Source: Schnuerera sp. xch1 (GTDB taxonomy: Bacteria > Bacillota > Clostridia > Tissierellales > Tepidimicrobiaceae). Taken from it: DNA of 64,000 nt. This document shows, piece by piece, positions 8,377 to 17,240 of this stretch. The notes under the pieces were generated by a model that saw only the letters and a list, made by a program, of their open reading frames with translations, made no database searches and was not told where the DNA came from. Position 1 is the stretch's first letter, and every line of letters begins with the position of its first letter. The stretch spans positions 1 to 64,000 of the forward strand of contig NZ_JAIOUP010000002.1 of assembly GCF_019931165.1 (NCBI RefSeq), given 5' to 3'. The translations under genes and the position numbers were made by a program.

Positions 8377-9903
8377 TTATAATAATTTATTTAAATTATT
8401 TTCAACACTAACAAGTAATTGGTTTGATTTAATTATTTCTTCACATTTGTCTATTTCTTTGTACATTATTTTATCATCTTCAACAGTTGATACATGTTTT
8501 CTAACTATATTATAGGCTATTTCCGTACCTTTTCCTAGTTTTTTCTTACCCCTTAAATCAATTGCTTGACAGGCAGCAAAGAGTTCCATTGCAATTACCT
8601 TCCTAGTGTTTTGTAGTATTTCTCTAGCTTTTCTTGCGGCAATAGTTCCCATAGATACATGATCTTCTTGATTAGCTGAAGATGGTATTGAATCTACACT
8701 AGCTGGATGAGCTAATACTTTATTTTCCGATACTAAAGAAGCTGCTGAATATTGCACTATCATAAAACCTGAATTTAGTCCTCCTTTTTTGGTTAAAAAT
8801 GCAGGTAGCTCACTTAATGCAGGATTTACTAGTCTTTCTATTCTCCTTTCAGATAAATTTGCTAATTCAGACAATGCAATACCTAAAAAATCAAAGCTTA
8901 ATGCCATAGGTTGTCCATGGAAATTCCCCCCAGATATAACATCTTTAGAATCTAAGAATATTAATGGATTATCAGTTGCAGAATTAATTTCAATATTTAC
9001 TTTTTCCAAAACATATTGGAAAGCATCTTTACTAGCCCCATGAATTTGTGGAATACATCTTAAAGAGTATGCATCCTGAACCCTCATCTCTCCTTGTTTA
9101 GTCGTCATTTTACTGTTCTGCAATAGTTTTAGTAAATTCTTAGCTGAATTCATTTGCCCTTGATGTGGTCTCACTTTATGAACCTTTTCATCAAATGCAT
9201 CAACTACTCCATTTAATGCTTCTATGGTAAGAGATGCTGCTATATCTGCCACTCTGCTTAAACAAATACTATCATAGGTTGTTAATGCTCCAATGGCAGT
9301 CATTACTTGAGTACCATTTATTAAAGCCAGCCCTTCTTTTGAAGTTAATTCAATAATCGATATTCCAGCCCTCTCCATAGCTTGTTTCCCCGACATAAGC
9401 TCTCCGTTATAATTAGCTTCTCCTTCACCAATCATAACTAATACCATATGTGCTAAAGGTGCTAAGTCTCCACTAGAACCTAAAGAACCTTTCTCTGGAA
9501 CTACTGGGTGAACTCTCTTATTGAGCATTTCTATTAATGTTTTTAATGTGGATAATCTTATGCCAGAATAACCTTTTGCTAATGCATTAGCTCTTAAAAG
9601 CATTATCCCCCTTACAATTTCTTCATCTAATGGTCTGCCTACTCCACAAGCATGACTCATTATTAAGTTTCTTTGTAAATCTTTGGTTTCCTCTTTTGAA
9701 ATTGATACATCACTAAATTTACCAAATCCTGTAGTAATTCCATATACTACTTTTTCTTCTTCTACAAATTCGTCTACAAGTTCTCTTGATCTTTCCACCT
9801 TTTCCATTGCTCCTTTTGCCATCTCTACTTCATATCCAAACCTTACAATATTGATAAATTCCTCTAAACTTAAACTATTTCCATCAATTAAAACCTTGTT
9901 CAT
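8377..9903 (-). CDS. hutH: Histidine ammonia-lyase
   Basis: A 508-residue enzyme deaminating L-histidine to urocanate, the first step of the operon. YGITTGFG at about 54-61 carries the catalytic Tyr. The MIO-forming tripeptide lies at 143-145 in GSLGSSGDLAPLAH; here it is Ser-Ser-Gly rather than the usual Ala-Ser-Gly, which is allowed in the family signature. QDAYSLRCIPQIHG and NFHGQPMAL are also conserved. The start is taken at ATG 9903: GGAGGA lies 8 nt upstream, while an in-frame ATG at 9918 contains that ribosome site. Confidence 0.96.
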   Translation of the reverse strand: MNKVLIDGNSLSLEEFINIVRFGYEVEMAKGAMEKVERSRELVDEFVEEEKVVYGITTGFGKFSDVSISKEETKDLQRNLIMSHACGVGRPLDEEIVRGIMLLRANALAKGYSGIRLSTLKTLIEMLNKRVHPVVPEKGSLGSSGDLAPLAHMVLVMIGEGEANYNGELMSGKQAMERAGISIIELTSKEGLALINGTQVMTAIGALTTYDSICLSRVADIAASLTIEALNGVVDAFDEKVHKVRPHQGQMNSAKNLLKLLQNSKMTTKQGEMRVQDAYSLRCIPQIHGASKDAFQYVLEKVNIEINSATDNPLIFLDSKDVISGGNFHGQPMALSFDFLGIALSELANLSERRIERLVNPALSELPAFLTKKGGLNSGFMIVQYSAASLVSENKVLAHPASVDSIPSSANQEDHVSMGTIAARKAREILQNTRKVIAMELFAACQAIDLRGKKKLGKGTEIAYNIVRKHVSTVEDDKIMYKEIDKCEEIIKSNQLLVSVENNLNKLL

Positions 9904-9924
9904 TATTATCTCCTCCATTCTTTA

Positions 9925-9952
9925 ATTATATTTGATTTTATGCATTAACAAA
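9925..9952 (-). promoter_or_regulatory. Possible hut operon promoter
   Basis: TATAAT on the minus strand at 9925-9930, with only a poor -35 (TTGTTA, 15-nt spacing). It lies between the thpR terminator and the hutH ribosome site, the only place for a hutH promoter unless transcription reads through. The leader would be very short. Confidence 0.4.
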
Positions 9953-9966
9953 TTAAAGTGTAAAAA

Positions 9967-9989
9967 AACCACAGTGATTATCTGTGGTT
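9967..9989 (-). terminator. Terminator of the thpR gene
   Basis: An 8-bp stem (AACCACAG / CTGTGGTT) with a 7-nt loop containing the thpR stop codon, followed on the minus strand by seven T. Confidence 0.85.
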
Positions 9990-10564
9990 ATACTCATTAT
10001 TATGACTATCATATTTGAAATTATAAGATTTTATTGGAGTATACACTCTTTTTCTCATAATTACCTCACTTTTCATAAGAACTAAATTATTTAATAAATA
10101 GTGATTACCTAATTCATTCTTAACAAGCTTTTTAAATTGATCGAAATCTAAATTGGATATCACCTTTCTACCTAAAGTTATATGAGGATTAAATCTTCTT
10201 TTTTCCATTGTAAAACCAATATCATTCATCTTGTTTTCTATTATATCATAAATTATATTTAATTTCTCTATCTCGCCTCCTAAACCTACCCATATCACAT
10301 TATATTTATCTTTTCTTTTATTAAAACAACCTAATTTATTAAGATTAACAGTTATAGGTGTATTGTTTAATACTATATCCTTGAGAACTTTATCTATATG
10401 ATATACATATTTATTATCTATTTCTCTTAAAAATTTTAATGTCAAATGAAAATTAGACATAGATGTCCAGCTTCCATTCTTTGAATTTTTTTTAGAATAC
10501 TTTGGATCTTAAATAATTTATCTTTTAATTCATCCTCAAAATCAATGCCAATAAACGCTCTCAT
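9978..10564 (-). pseudogene. thpR: RNA 2',3'-cyclic phosphodiesterase / 2'-5' RNA ligase family, frameshifted
   Basis: The intact downstream frame (9978-10460) encodes 160 residues with both HxT catalytic motifs of the 2H phosphoesterase family (HLTL near its start and HITL around residue 115), but lacks the normal N-terminus. The missing part is present upstream: ATG at 10564 behind GGTGGTG opens MRAFIGIDFEDELKDK and runs about 25 codons to a run of eight A (10486-10493, minus strand). One extra A would join it to NSKNGSWTSMSNFHLTL in the second frame, giving a normal 195-residue protein. So this is a recent frameshift, a sequencing error, or an A-run slippage site. Members process 2',3'-cyclic phosphate RNA ends. 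Confidence 0.85.
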
Positions 10565-10594
10565 AAACACACCACCATGTTAAGTAAAAAATTA

Positions 10595-11608
10595 TTATTT
10601 AATTTCTCTGCAGCTTTCCCTCTTTATTAGTTGAATTGGAAGATACGTATTTTCTTCCTCTGACTCATCTCCATCTGTTTTCTTTATTATTCTCCTAGCT
10701 GCAACAGCTCCTATATCATAATAAGGTTCTTTAATTGTTGTAAGTCTTGGACGATAAATTGATGCTATCTTTATGTCCCCATAACCACAAATAGAAATAT
10801 CATTTGGCACTTTAATATCACTATCATAACAATAACTCATAAATCCTATAGCTAATTCATCCTGACTGCAAAATACTGCAGTAATATCATTCTCTTTAAC
10901 AATATTGATTATTGAATCTCCCATATTATATCCATCTTTGATTGAAAATCCTGTTGTAGAATACAAATAATCTTTACATCCATTTTGGGCTTTAATAGCA
11001 TTACTAAATCCATCTATTTTATACTTTTCTATGGAATTATCTTTATCGTCTTTTGCAGATACAAATAATATATTTTTATGTCCTAACTCTATTAGATATT
11101 TAGTCATCTTATTACTTGCTTCGTAATTATCTATAGATACAGAGGGTAAGTTTAAATTATCATAATATTTATTTATATATATGTGTGGAATATTAAAGTT
11201 TTTAATCTCATCTATAGCTTGATCATCGTTTTTTTCAGAAATTAATATTATTCCCTCTACTTGCTTACTCATTAAAAGATGTGCAAACTTTGTCTCAGTA
11301 TCTGAATCTCCATAACTACTTGATAAAAGAATATCATATTTATACATTCTCCCTATTTCTTCTATTCCTCTAACCATTTCAGCTATATAGTGATTACCAA
11401 TATCCGTTACTATTACTCCAATTAAGTTGGATTTTCTTGTAACAAGGCTCCTGGCTACTTGATTAGGTTTATAACCAAGTTCTTTTATAGCATCCAAGAC
11501 TCTTTTTTTTGCTTCTGGACTTACTGGCTTAGAGTTATTAATAACTCTTGAAACTGTAGAGATAGATACTTCGGCAAGTCTAGCTACATCTTTTATCGTT
11601 ACCGTCAT
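10595..11608 (-). CDS. LacI-family transcriptional regulator
   Basis: A 337-residue LacI/GalR repressor. The N-terminal helix-turn-helix is TIKDVARLAEVSISTVSRVINN and the hinge region is GYKPNQVARSL. A sugar-binding-protein-like effector domain follows (LIGVIVTDIGNHY, CSQDELAIGFM, GYGDIKIASIYRPRLTTI). Start ATG has AGGAGGG upstream. Its target is not evident; it lies upstream of thpR and the hut operon on the same strand, but LacI proteins usually sense sugars, so control of hut is only a possibility. Confidence 0.92.
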   Translation of the reverse strand: MTVTIKDVARLAEVSISTVSRVINNSKPVSPEAKKRVLDAIKELGYKPNQVARSLVTRKSNLIGVIVTDIGNHYIAEMVRGIEEIGRMYKYDILLSSSYGDSDTETKFAHLLMSKQVEGIILISEKNDDQAIDEIKNFNIPHIYINKYYDNLNLPSVSIDNYEASNKMTKYLIELGHKNILFVSAKDDKDNSIEKYKIDGFSNAIKAQNGCKDYLYSTTGFSIKDGYNMGDSIINIVKENDITAVFCSQDELAIGFMSYCYDSDIKVPNDISICGYGDIKIASIYRPRLTTIKEPYYDIGAVAARRIIKKTDGDESEEENTYLPIQLIKRESCREIK

Positions 11609-11811
11609 GCTTTACCCTCCTCATTATTCACGCTAAGATATTTATATTATATCATATCTTTTTGAACTATAAAACGAAATGCGAAAAATCAACTACTTCA
11701 TAAAAACTACTATGTTTATTACTTTTCAACATTCTATCTATTTTAAACCTATTATATACCAATTTCATGTTAATTTCTAACCTTTCCATTTTAGATCATA
11801 GAATAAATTTA

Positions 11812-12255
11812 CTAATCATCTTTCATAGCATTATATAAAAATTTAAATCCTTCATTTAAAGATATCTTTTGTTCTTCTGTTAATCCTTGCATTTTTAGAT
11901 CCAAAAATTTTACACGTTTCTCTAAAACTTTTTCTACTATTTTATGTCCTTTAGACAATACCACAACTCTGACTACTCTTTTGTCCTTTTCATCCTTTTT
12001 TCTGGCCACAAGTTGGTTTTTTTCCATTCTATCGACTAAATCGGTTATTGTACTACATGCTAATGCCATTCTTTGACTTAATTCTCCTACAGTCAATTCC
12101 CCATGACTAATAAGAATTTGTAATGCTGTAAATTGTGGAATTGTAATATTAAAATCACTTAATATCTCTCTTCCTTTTAAACGAATAATATTATCAACTT
12201 TTCTTAAATATTTCTCTATACTAATTATATTTTTTGATATATTGTTTTCTTTCAA
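11812..12255 (-). CDS. MarR-family transcriptional regulator
   Basis: A 147-residue MarR winged-helix protein. The recognition region is GELTVGELSQRMALACSTITDLVDRMEKNQLVARKKDEKDKRVVRVVL-like, with the wing residues D-x-R conserved. Start is TTG with AGGAGGTG upstream. It follows the lipid kinase gene on the same strand by about 45 nt and may be co-transcribed with it. Ligand and regulon unknown. Confidence 0.9.
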   Translation of the reverse strand: MKENNISKNIISIEKYLRKVDNIIRLKGREILSDFNITIPQFTALQILISHGELTVGELSQRMALACSTITDLVDRMEKNQLVARKKDEKDKRVVRVVVLSKGHKIVEKVLEKRVKFLDLKMQGLTEEQKISLNEGFKFLYNAMKDD

Positions 12256-12300
12256 AGTAACACCTCCTAATCCTATCTATTTAATATAATGGCTTATAAT

Positions 12301-13194
12301 TTAAGGTACGAATATTTCAAAATTCTTTGGTAACACCTTATAAACTGCTGGTAATTTACCTCCATATTCTCCATCAACATCTATAGTAATATCTTCGCTA
12401 TCAACAGTCTGTACAGATATTTCTTTCGTTTTAAAATACACTACATTAGGATGATTAATATGTTCTCCTTTGAATATATTAATAAATATCTGTGCTAAAT
12501 CTTGTACTTCAGACTTTTTGATTACAATAACATCTAAGTATCCATCGGTTACCTCTGCATCAGGAGCAATTTTCTTAAATCCACCTATAGAAGCAGTATT
12601 GGAAATTAAAAACAATAATACATCATCTTCTTTCGTGTATTCTTTGCTTTTAAATTGTATTCTAATAGTTCTAAATTTATTTTTTGGAATTTCTCTCAGA
12701 CCTTCCATGTAATAGGCCATCCTACCAAATATACTTTTTATTTCAGAAGACACTTTGTAACCAATATTTGTTAAAAGTCCACTTGCTGCTACATTTATGA
12801 AATATTCATCATTTACTTTTCCTAGATCCACATTAATTGTCTTTCCATTTTTTATCATCTTAAAAAAAACATCTATATTTCTAGGCAAGCCCATATAATT
12901 TGCAAAATCATTAACTGTTCCAGTTGAAAGAATCCCTACAGGTATTATTCTATTGCCTTTTACTATTCCTTTAGCAACTTCATTTATAGTGCCATCCCCT
13001 CCACAAACAATAATAGCATCCCAATCTTCTTGACAAGTTCTTATTGTTTCATACATTGCATCATCTTTTTTCTCTGTATTAAATTTACCGACAATATAAC
13101 CTTCATTTATCAAAAGATTACATAGATAATCAATCCTTCTCTGCGTTATTTGCCTTCCAGAAGACGGATTATATATAATCTTAACCCTTCGCAT
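12301..13194 (-). CDS. Diacylglycerol/lipid kinase family protein (YegS/DgkB type)
   Basis: A 297-residue soluble lipid kinase. The N-terminal IYNPSSGR phosphate loop and the nucleotide-binding CGGDGTINEVAKG are diagnostic of the DAGK catalytic domain; LSTGTVNDFANYMGLP is the third motif. Members phosphorylate diacylglycerol or related lipids, recycling lipid for phosphatidate synthesis. It lies upstream of the MarR gene on the same strand. The exact lipid substrate cannot be read from sequence. Confidence 0.92.
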   Translation of the reverse strand: MRRVKIIYNPSSGRQITQRRIDYLCNLLINEGYIVGKFNTEKKDDAMYETIRTCQEDWDAIIVCGGDGTINEVAKGIVKGNRIIPVGILSTGTVNDFANYMGLPRNIDVFFKMIKNGKTINVDLGKVNDEYFINVAASGLLTNIGYKVSSEIKSIFGRMAYYMEGLREIPKNKFRTIRIQFKSKEYTKEDDVLLFLISNTASIGGFKKIAPDAEVTDGYLDVIVIKKSEVQDLAQIFINIFKGEHINHPNVVYFKTKEISVQTVDSEDITIDVDGEYGGKLPAVYKVLPKNFEIFVP

Positions 13195-13393
13195 CTATAT
13201 CAACCTCTCCTAATCTATATAATTAATATACTTCCACGTTTATATAATGATTATTGTATGTTTACTCCTTATAGGTTATGAGTATACTATCATAATCTTA
13301 TAAACCTACTATATATAGTATATCAATAGTAAGTTTTTTGGCAATATGCTAGAGTAAAAGAATACATATATATATTTATATCACTTTCGTTTT

Positions 13394-13435
13394 AAATTAT
13401 TGAAGAGGACTCAGCTGAGTCCTCTTCAATAATTT
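13394..13435 (-). terminator. Terminator after the DUF948/YtxH pair (perfect palindrome)
   Basis: A 42-nt perfect palindrome centred on CAGCTG, overlapping the stop codon at 13434-13436. The minus-strand tail is only weakly T-rich, so termination may rely on the very stable stem. Confidence 0.7.
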
Positions 13436-13886
13436 AGTGTTTTTTGAATGCATTCTTAACTATCTCTATTATGTCCATAATTAATTCTACGTAATCACTT
13501 AAATTTCTAACATTATCTTCAATTGTAGAAGCTGTTATACTTAAACTATCACTTACTGTATCAATAGCATTAAAGACCTTACCACTGGTATCATCTAATC
13601 TCTCTGAAATTTTATTTGCATTGCCGACTAAGCCATTTATTTCTGAATATGTTGATTCAACAAGTTCTTTTGTATCATTGGTTATAGAATTTATATTTTT
13701 AGAAATTTCAGGAAGCTGCTTTAAGGTTGTATCAATTTCCTTTTCATTTTTTTGTAATAATCTTCTAGCTTGAGATATTAAACTATTTGCATTTTTTATC
13801 ATTATTATTAAATAGCTTAATACTCCTATACCTAATAAACATAGAATGAAAATAAATAGGTCTTGAATTGTTAGAGTAGCTGTCAT
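13434..13886 (-). CDS. DUF948-like membrane-anchored coiled-coil protein
   Basis: About 150 residues. One N-terminal membrane segment (LFIFILCLLGIGVLSYLIIMI) is followed by an amphipathic, heptad-like region to the C-terminus, as in DUF948/YtxG general-stress proteins. The start is set at ATG 13886, six nt after GAAGGTG; a GTG at 13895 lies inside that ribosome site. It follows the YtxH-like gene by a few nt, the arrangement of the B. subtilis ytxGH stress operon. The molecular role is unknown; probably envelope-associated. Confidence 0.8.
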   Translation of the reverse strand: MTATLTIQDLFIFILCLLGIGVLSYLIIMIKNANSLISQARRLLQKNEKEIDTTLKQLPEISKNINSITNDTKELVESTYSEINGLVGNANKISERLDDTSGKVFNAIDTVSDSLSITASTIEDNVRNLSDYVELIMDIIEIVKNAFKKH

Positions 13887-13898
13887 GTCTGTCACCTT

Positions 13899-14261
13899 CT
13901 ACTCTTCTTCATCAGTATCAAGTTCTATTTCATCAATATCGACTTCTTTACTTTCTAATTCTACTTCAAACATATCTCTATCCTTTATTTCTTTCACCTT
14001 ATCCTTTATATCTTCCATTACTTTTTCCTGTACATTTTTAATTGTATCTGCTGAATCCTTAATAGACTTCTTAGCAGTTTCTGCAGCCTCTTTAGTTTTA
14101 TTTGATATATCTTCTCTAGTTTCCTTACCAGATTTAGGAGCCAAAAGAATTCCAGCTACAGCTCCAATTATAGTTCCTAAAGCTAATTTCCTTACAGTGT
14201 CTTTTTGTTGTTGTTTCCTTTCTCTCTTCTTTTTTTCTCTTAATAAATCAGATATCCTCAT
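13899..14261 (-). CDS. YtxH-domain protein
   Basis: A 120-residue protein. A basic N-terminus is followed by a short hydrophobic segment ending LGTIIGAVAGILLAPKSGKETRE, the hallmark of YtxH/gas-vesicle-related proteins. The remainder is a charged helix and an acidic tail. First gene of a pair with the DUF948-like gene. Members are general-stress proteins of unknown mechanism. Confidence 0.85.
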   Translation of the reverse strand: MRISDLLREKKKRERKQQQKDTVRKLALGTIIGAVAGILLAPKSGKETREDISNKTKEAAETAKKSIKDSADTIKNVQEKVMEDIKDKVKEIKDRDMFEVELESKEVDIDEIELDTDEEE

Positions 14262-14386
14262 AAGACATCTCCCCTCTTCGTATTTTCTTTATTAAAGTTA
14301 TTTTAACATAAAATACCCTAATAATCTTCTTTTAATTAAAATATAGTTCTGTTTTTACTTGGTTAAGGGGAAAAATTTTTAACTAT

Positions 14387-14578
14387 TTAACTATGGTCTA
14401 GCTTTTTTAACATATCCTGTAGCTTTCTAGCCTGATACCCTGACTCCTCAGCAAAATTTCTGAATAAATCTGCAACTTCCGTATCTTGAACATTTTTTGC
14501 ATACATTTCATAATCTCTAACCATTTCTTGAGCATCCAATATCTTCTTCTTTAATACTTCTTTTGCATCTAACTCCAT
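14387..14578 (-). CDS. Small ferritin-like helical protein (hypothetical)
   Basis: About 63 residues, all helical and charged (KEVLKKKILDAQEMVRDYEMYAKNVQDTEVADLFRNFAEESG). The E/Y/H spacing looks like one half of a ferritin-like/rubrerythrin bundle, so it may dimerise. Two adjacent ATGs follow AGGAGG; the second has the better spacing. It lies alone between the YtxH and zinc-ribbon genes. Function not recognised. Confidence 0.6.
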   Translation of the reverse strand: MELDAKEVLKKKILDAQEMVRDYEMYAKNVQDTEVADLFRNFAEESGYQARKLQDMLKKLDHS

Positions 14579-14723
14579 CATAATACCTCCTATAATTCAA
14601 TATTTAAGTATCCTTTATATTTTTGCCAATATTTTATACAACTATACTGTTGTTATATGAATGTATTTCAAATTTTATAAACATTATAATTATATACTTT
14701 AAAATTTCGCATTTTAGTATATA

Positions 14724-14966
14724 TTAATATTCTTTTCTTTCTATGGAATAATTTCCCCTATGACCACAATTAGGACACTGAAATACATGAACACATTCAT
14801 CTCTTCTAACTCCATCAACTTCATCAGATATTTCATCTAATAAATAGGGACTATAGTCATCATAGTAATTGACCTTAGCCCCTTTATCTTCCATTATTGT
14901 GTTACATTTAACGCATTTATATTCTATTTTATATAATCCATTACACAATGGACATACCAATTTCAT
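14724..14966 (-). CDS. Small zinc-ribbon protein (hypothetical)
   Basis: An 80-residue protein with three CxxC knuckles: CPLC at residues 5-8, CVKC at 18-21 and CPNC near residue 70. The first two would form one zinc ribbon, and the third may pair with the Cys in DECVH. The centre is acidic. It has a good ribosome site (GGTGG). Single gene directly downstream of the structured RNA gene. Similar proteins occur in clostridial genomes without assigned function. Confidence 0.7.
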   Translation of the reverse strand: MKLVCPLCNGLYKIEYKCVKCNTIMEDKGAKVNYYDDYSPYLLDEISDEVDGVRRDECVHVFQCPNCGHRGNYSIERKEY

Positions 14967-15032
14967 ATTACAACCACCTACTACTCTATAAATTTCTTTA
15001 CATTTATTATTTCATTAAATAAAACTTAATAT

Positions 15033-15248
15033 ACAAAAGCTCCTCAGAATAATATCCCAAGGAGCTTTATTATTCCCGCAATGCCGCTTCCGAACTAATT
15101 CACACCCGCCTCTCACAAGGTGGGTGCCCTGTCAACAACTTTGAGCTTCCATCCTATGAAGGCCTGCCCTACACTGCTGAACTCGAACTCCCTTATCTAC
15201 TATGTCGGTTGAATTAATCGGTCTACGTACATCGCAGAATTATTATCT
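15033..15248 (-). ncRNA. ssrS: Structured RNA, probably 6S RNA
   Basis: A gene-free region with its own near-consensus promoter and terminator encodes a ~215-nt minus-strand RNA. Its ends pair (CTGCGATG near the 5' end with CATTGCGGG near the 3' end, one bulge). The 3' half has a strong hairpin built on CACCC/GGGTG, and a large central region is poorly paired. Size, rod shape, end pairing and the GGGCACCCACC string fit the 6S RNA that binds sigma-A RNA polymerase. The identification rests on pattern memory; a different structured RNA remains possible. Confidence 0.6.
15036..15068 (-). terminator. Terminator of the 6S-like RNA
   Basis: A 9-bp stem (AAAGCTCCT / AGGAGCTTT) with a T-rich tail on the minus strand. 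Confidence 0.8.
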
Positions 15249-15254
15249 ATGTTT

Positions 15255-15283
15255 ATTATACCCTTAATAAACATAATATTCAA
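15255..15283 (-). promoter_or_regulatory. Promoter of the 6S-like RNA
   Basis: TTGAAT (15278-15283), exactly 17 nt, TATAAT (15255-15260) on the minus strand; predicted start near 15248. No open reading frame follows, which supports a non-coding transcript. Confidence 0.75.
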
Positions 15284-15316
15284 GTTTCAATAATAATCCT
15301 AATTAAGAATTTATGG

Positions 15317-17071
15317 TCAATTAGCCAATATTTGATCTATTTGCTCTTCATTTAATGATTCTTTTACTATTAATTCATTTGCTATTAAATCTAAATATTT
15401 TTTATTCTCAATTAAAATATTTTTAGTTTCATTATAAAGATTTTCTAGCATTTCCTTTGCCCTTTCAATCAATGAAACATCTGTAGTTAAATTATTATTT
15501 ACTACGACATCATAATTTATTAACCCTAATTTTTCATCCATGCCATAAGATCCAATCATTAATATAGTCATTTCCGTAGCTTTTTGAAGGTCAGATGACG
15601 CTCCTGTAGTTATATTATCGCTACCAAATATAATATCTTCTGCTACCCTTCCTCCTAATGCAATCATAATATTTGATAAAATATCTTTTTTTGTCTGATA
15701 CATTCTATCTGGTGGTATATTTAAACTAAAACCACCCATCCCTTTAGTGCTTGGAATAATACTTACCTTTGTAACGCGATTTAGTTTGGATAACTTCTTT
15801 GAAACTAAAGCATGTCCAGCTTCATGATAAGCAGTAATTTTTTTATCTTCGATAGAAATACTGCTCCTGTCCTTCTTCTCTTCTCCTACTAATACATTAA
15901 AATAAGCTTTGTCTATATGTTTCATAGTTATTTTTTTATCGCGTTCTCTAGCTGCAATCATAGCAGATTCATTCATTAGATTCTCAAGTTTTGCTCCACT
16001 AAAATACACCGTTTCACAAGCTATCTTCTGTAAATCCACATCTTCTGACATGGGTTTATTTTGGCTATGAAGTCTTAAAATAGCAAGCCTTGCATTTATA
16101 TCAGGAAGTCCTACTTCTATCTGTCTATCAAATCTTCCTGGCCTCAATAATGCTTCATCTAATGTATCAATTCTATTCGTTGCCGCTATTACTACTATTC
16201 CCTCATTACCTTTAAACCCTGACATTTCAGTTAATAAGGCATTTAAAGTTCTCTCTCCTTCTTCGCTATTACCATTGAAATTTCCGCCTTTTCTAGCTTT
16301 TCCTAAAGAATCAAGTTCGTCGATAAAAATTACACTTTTACCATTCGCTTTTGCTCTTTTAAATAGTTCTCTTATTCTACTTGCACCTAATCCAGCATAG
16401 ACTTGAACAAAATCCGATCCAGATACTGCGTAATAAGGAACATTTGCTTCTGACGCCAACGCTCTAGCTAATAGAGTTTTTCCAGTTCCAGGAGGGCCGT
16501 ACAATAATACGCCTTTTGGTAATCTGGCTCCATATTTAGCATATTTTTCTGGTTCTTTTATAAAATCAACTAATTCTTTCAAAGATTCTTTAGCTTCTTC
16601 ATTCCCAGCAATATCATCAAAGGTAACCTTATCTATTGATGATGCTGGTGTATCTAAATTTGCCATATTAGCCATTTCCCTCTGAGCTAGTTTTGAACCA
16701 TTGTTTACTAAATATGCTACAACCCCTATTCCTCCTATCATAAGAATAATTGGTATTATTTTGCTTGCAATTCCATTACTATCATCATCTTCTACCACAT
16801 CAATATTATATAAAAGTAATTTTTCTTTAAAATTTTCTACACGAGGATTATCTGTCATAAATTTAGTTCCATCCTTTAATTCCCCGGTAAACTTTGATGA
16901 ATCACTAATTTCAACTTTTGTAACTAACCCTTTTTCAACTTGATCTAAAAATAATTTATATGACATTTCCTTATATTCTTTATTTTGATTGATTAAAAAG
17001 TAAATACTTGAAAACAATACGATGGATATAAATAAAACTATTAATAGCTTTATTCTTCCATTTATTTTCAT
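15317..17071 (-). CDS. ftsH: FtsH-type ATP-dependent zinc metalloprotease (short form)
   Basis: A 584-residue membrane AAA+ protease. TM1 lies at about 9-27 and TM2 at about 105-123, with a small extracytoplasmic domain between. Walker A GPPGTGKT is at 192-199, Walker B VIFIDELDSLG near 250, the arginine-finger region RPGRFDRQ near 310-317 and the zinc site HEAGH at 416-420. It is slightly shorter than typical FtsH (~610-650), with a short C-terminus. It is not in the usual tilS-hpt neighbourhood, so it may be a second, specialised copy. It degrades damaged or regulatory membrane proteins. Confidence 0.95.
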   Translation of the reverse strand: MKINGRIKLLIVLFISIVLFSSIYFLINQNKEYKEMSYKLFLDQVEKGLVTKVEISDSSKFTGELKDGTKFMTDNPRVENFKEKLLLYNIDVVEDDDSNGIASKIIPIILMIGGIGVVAYLVNNGSKLAQREMANMANLDTPASSIDKVTFDDIAGNEEAKESLKELVDFIKEPEKYAKYGARLPKGVLLYGPPGTGKTLLARALASEANVPYYAVSGSDFVQVYAGLGASRIRELFKRAKANGKSVIFIDELDSLGKARKGGNFNGNSEEGERTLNALLTEMSGFKGNEGIVVIAATNRIDTLDEALLRPGRFDRQIEVGLPDINARLAILRLHSQNKPMSEDVDLQKIACETVYFSGAKLENLMNESAMIAARERDKKITMKHIDKAYFNVLVGEEKKDRSSISIEDKKITAYHEAGHALVSKKLSKLNRVTKVSIIPSTKGMGGFSLNIPPDRMYQTKKDILSNIMIALGGRVAEDIIFGSDNITTGASSDLQKATEMTILMIGSYGMDEKLGLINYDVVVNNNLTTDVSLIERAKEMLENLYNETKNILIENKKYLDLIANELIVKESLNEEQIDQILAN

Positions 17072-17162
17072 ATCAATTTCCTCCTTAGTTTACATAATAC
17101 TATCATAAATTATAACATCAATTATTTTGCTTGTCTATTTGATAAATTTTACAGTGAAAAAT

Positions 17163-17227
17163 AAGAGATTCTACACTTTTAATTTTATTTTCAATATTAA
17201 ATATAAAATTTAAGTGAAGAATCTCTT
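17163..17227 (-). terminator. Terminator displaced from the 17668-17952 gene
   Basis: A 16-bp stem with one mismatch and a long AT-rich loop; T-rich tails occur on both strands. The nearest gene that could use it is the minus-strand gene ending at 17668, 440 nt away. The intervening DNA is the repeat-like element at 17241-17657, so the element may have inserted between gene and terminator. Confidence 0.6.
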
Positions 17228-17240
17228 TTTTAAATTAAAA

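Noticed and set aside
9978-11608. LacI-type regulator as controller of the hut operon
   Set aside because: Only adjacency supports it; no LacI-like operator was found before hutH, and thpR with a strong terminator intervenes.
13885-14295. Long plus-strand reading frame rich in Ser/Phe opposite the YtxH gene
   Set aside because: Antisense shadow of the YtxH-like gene: low-complexity residues, no ribosome site and no recognisable domain.
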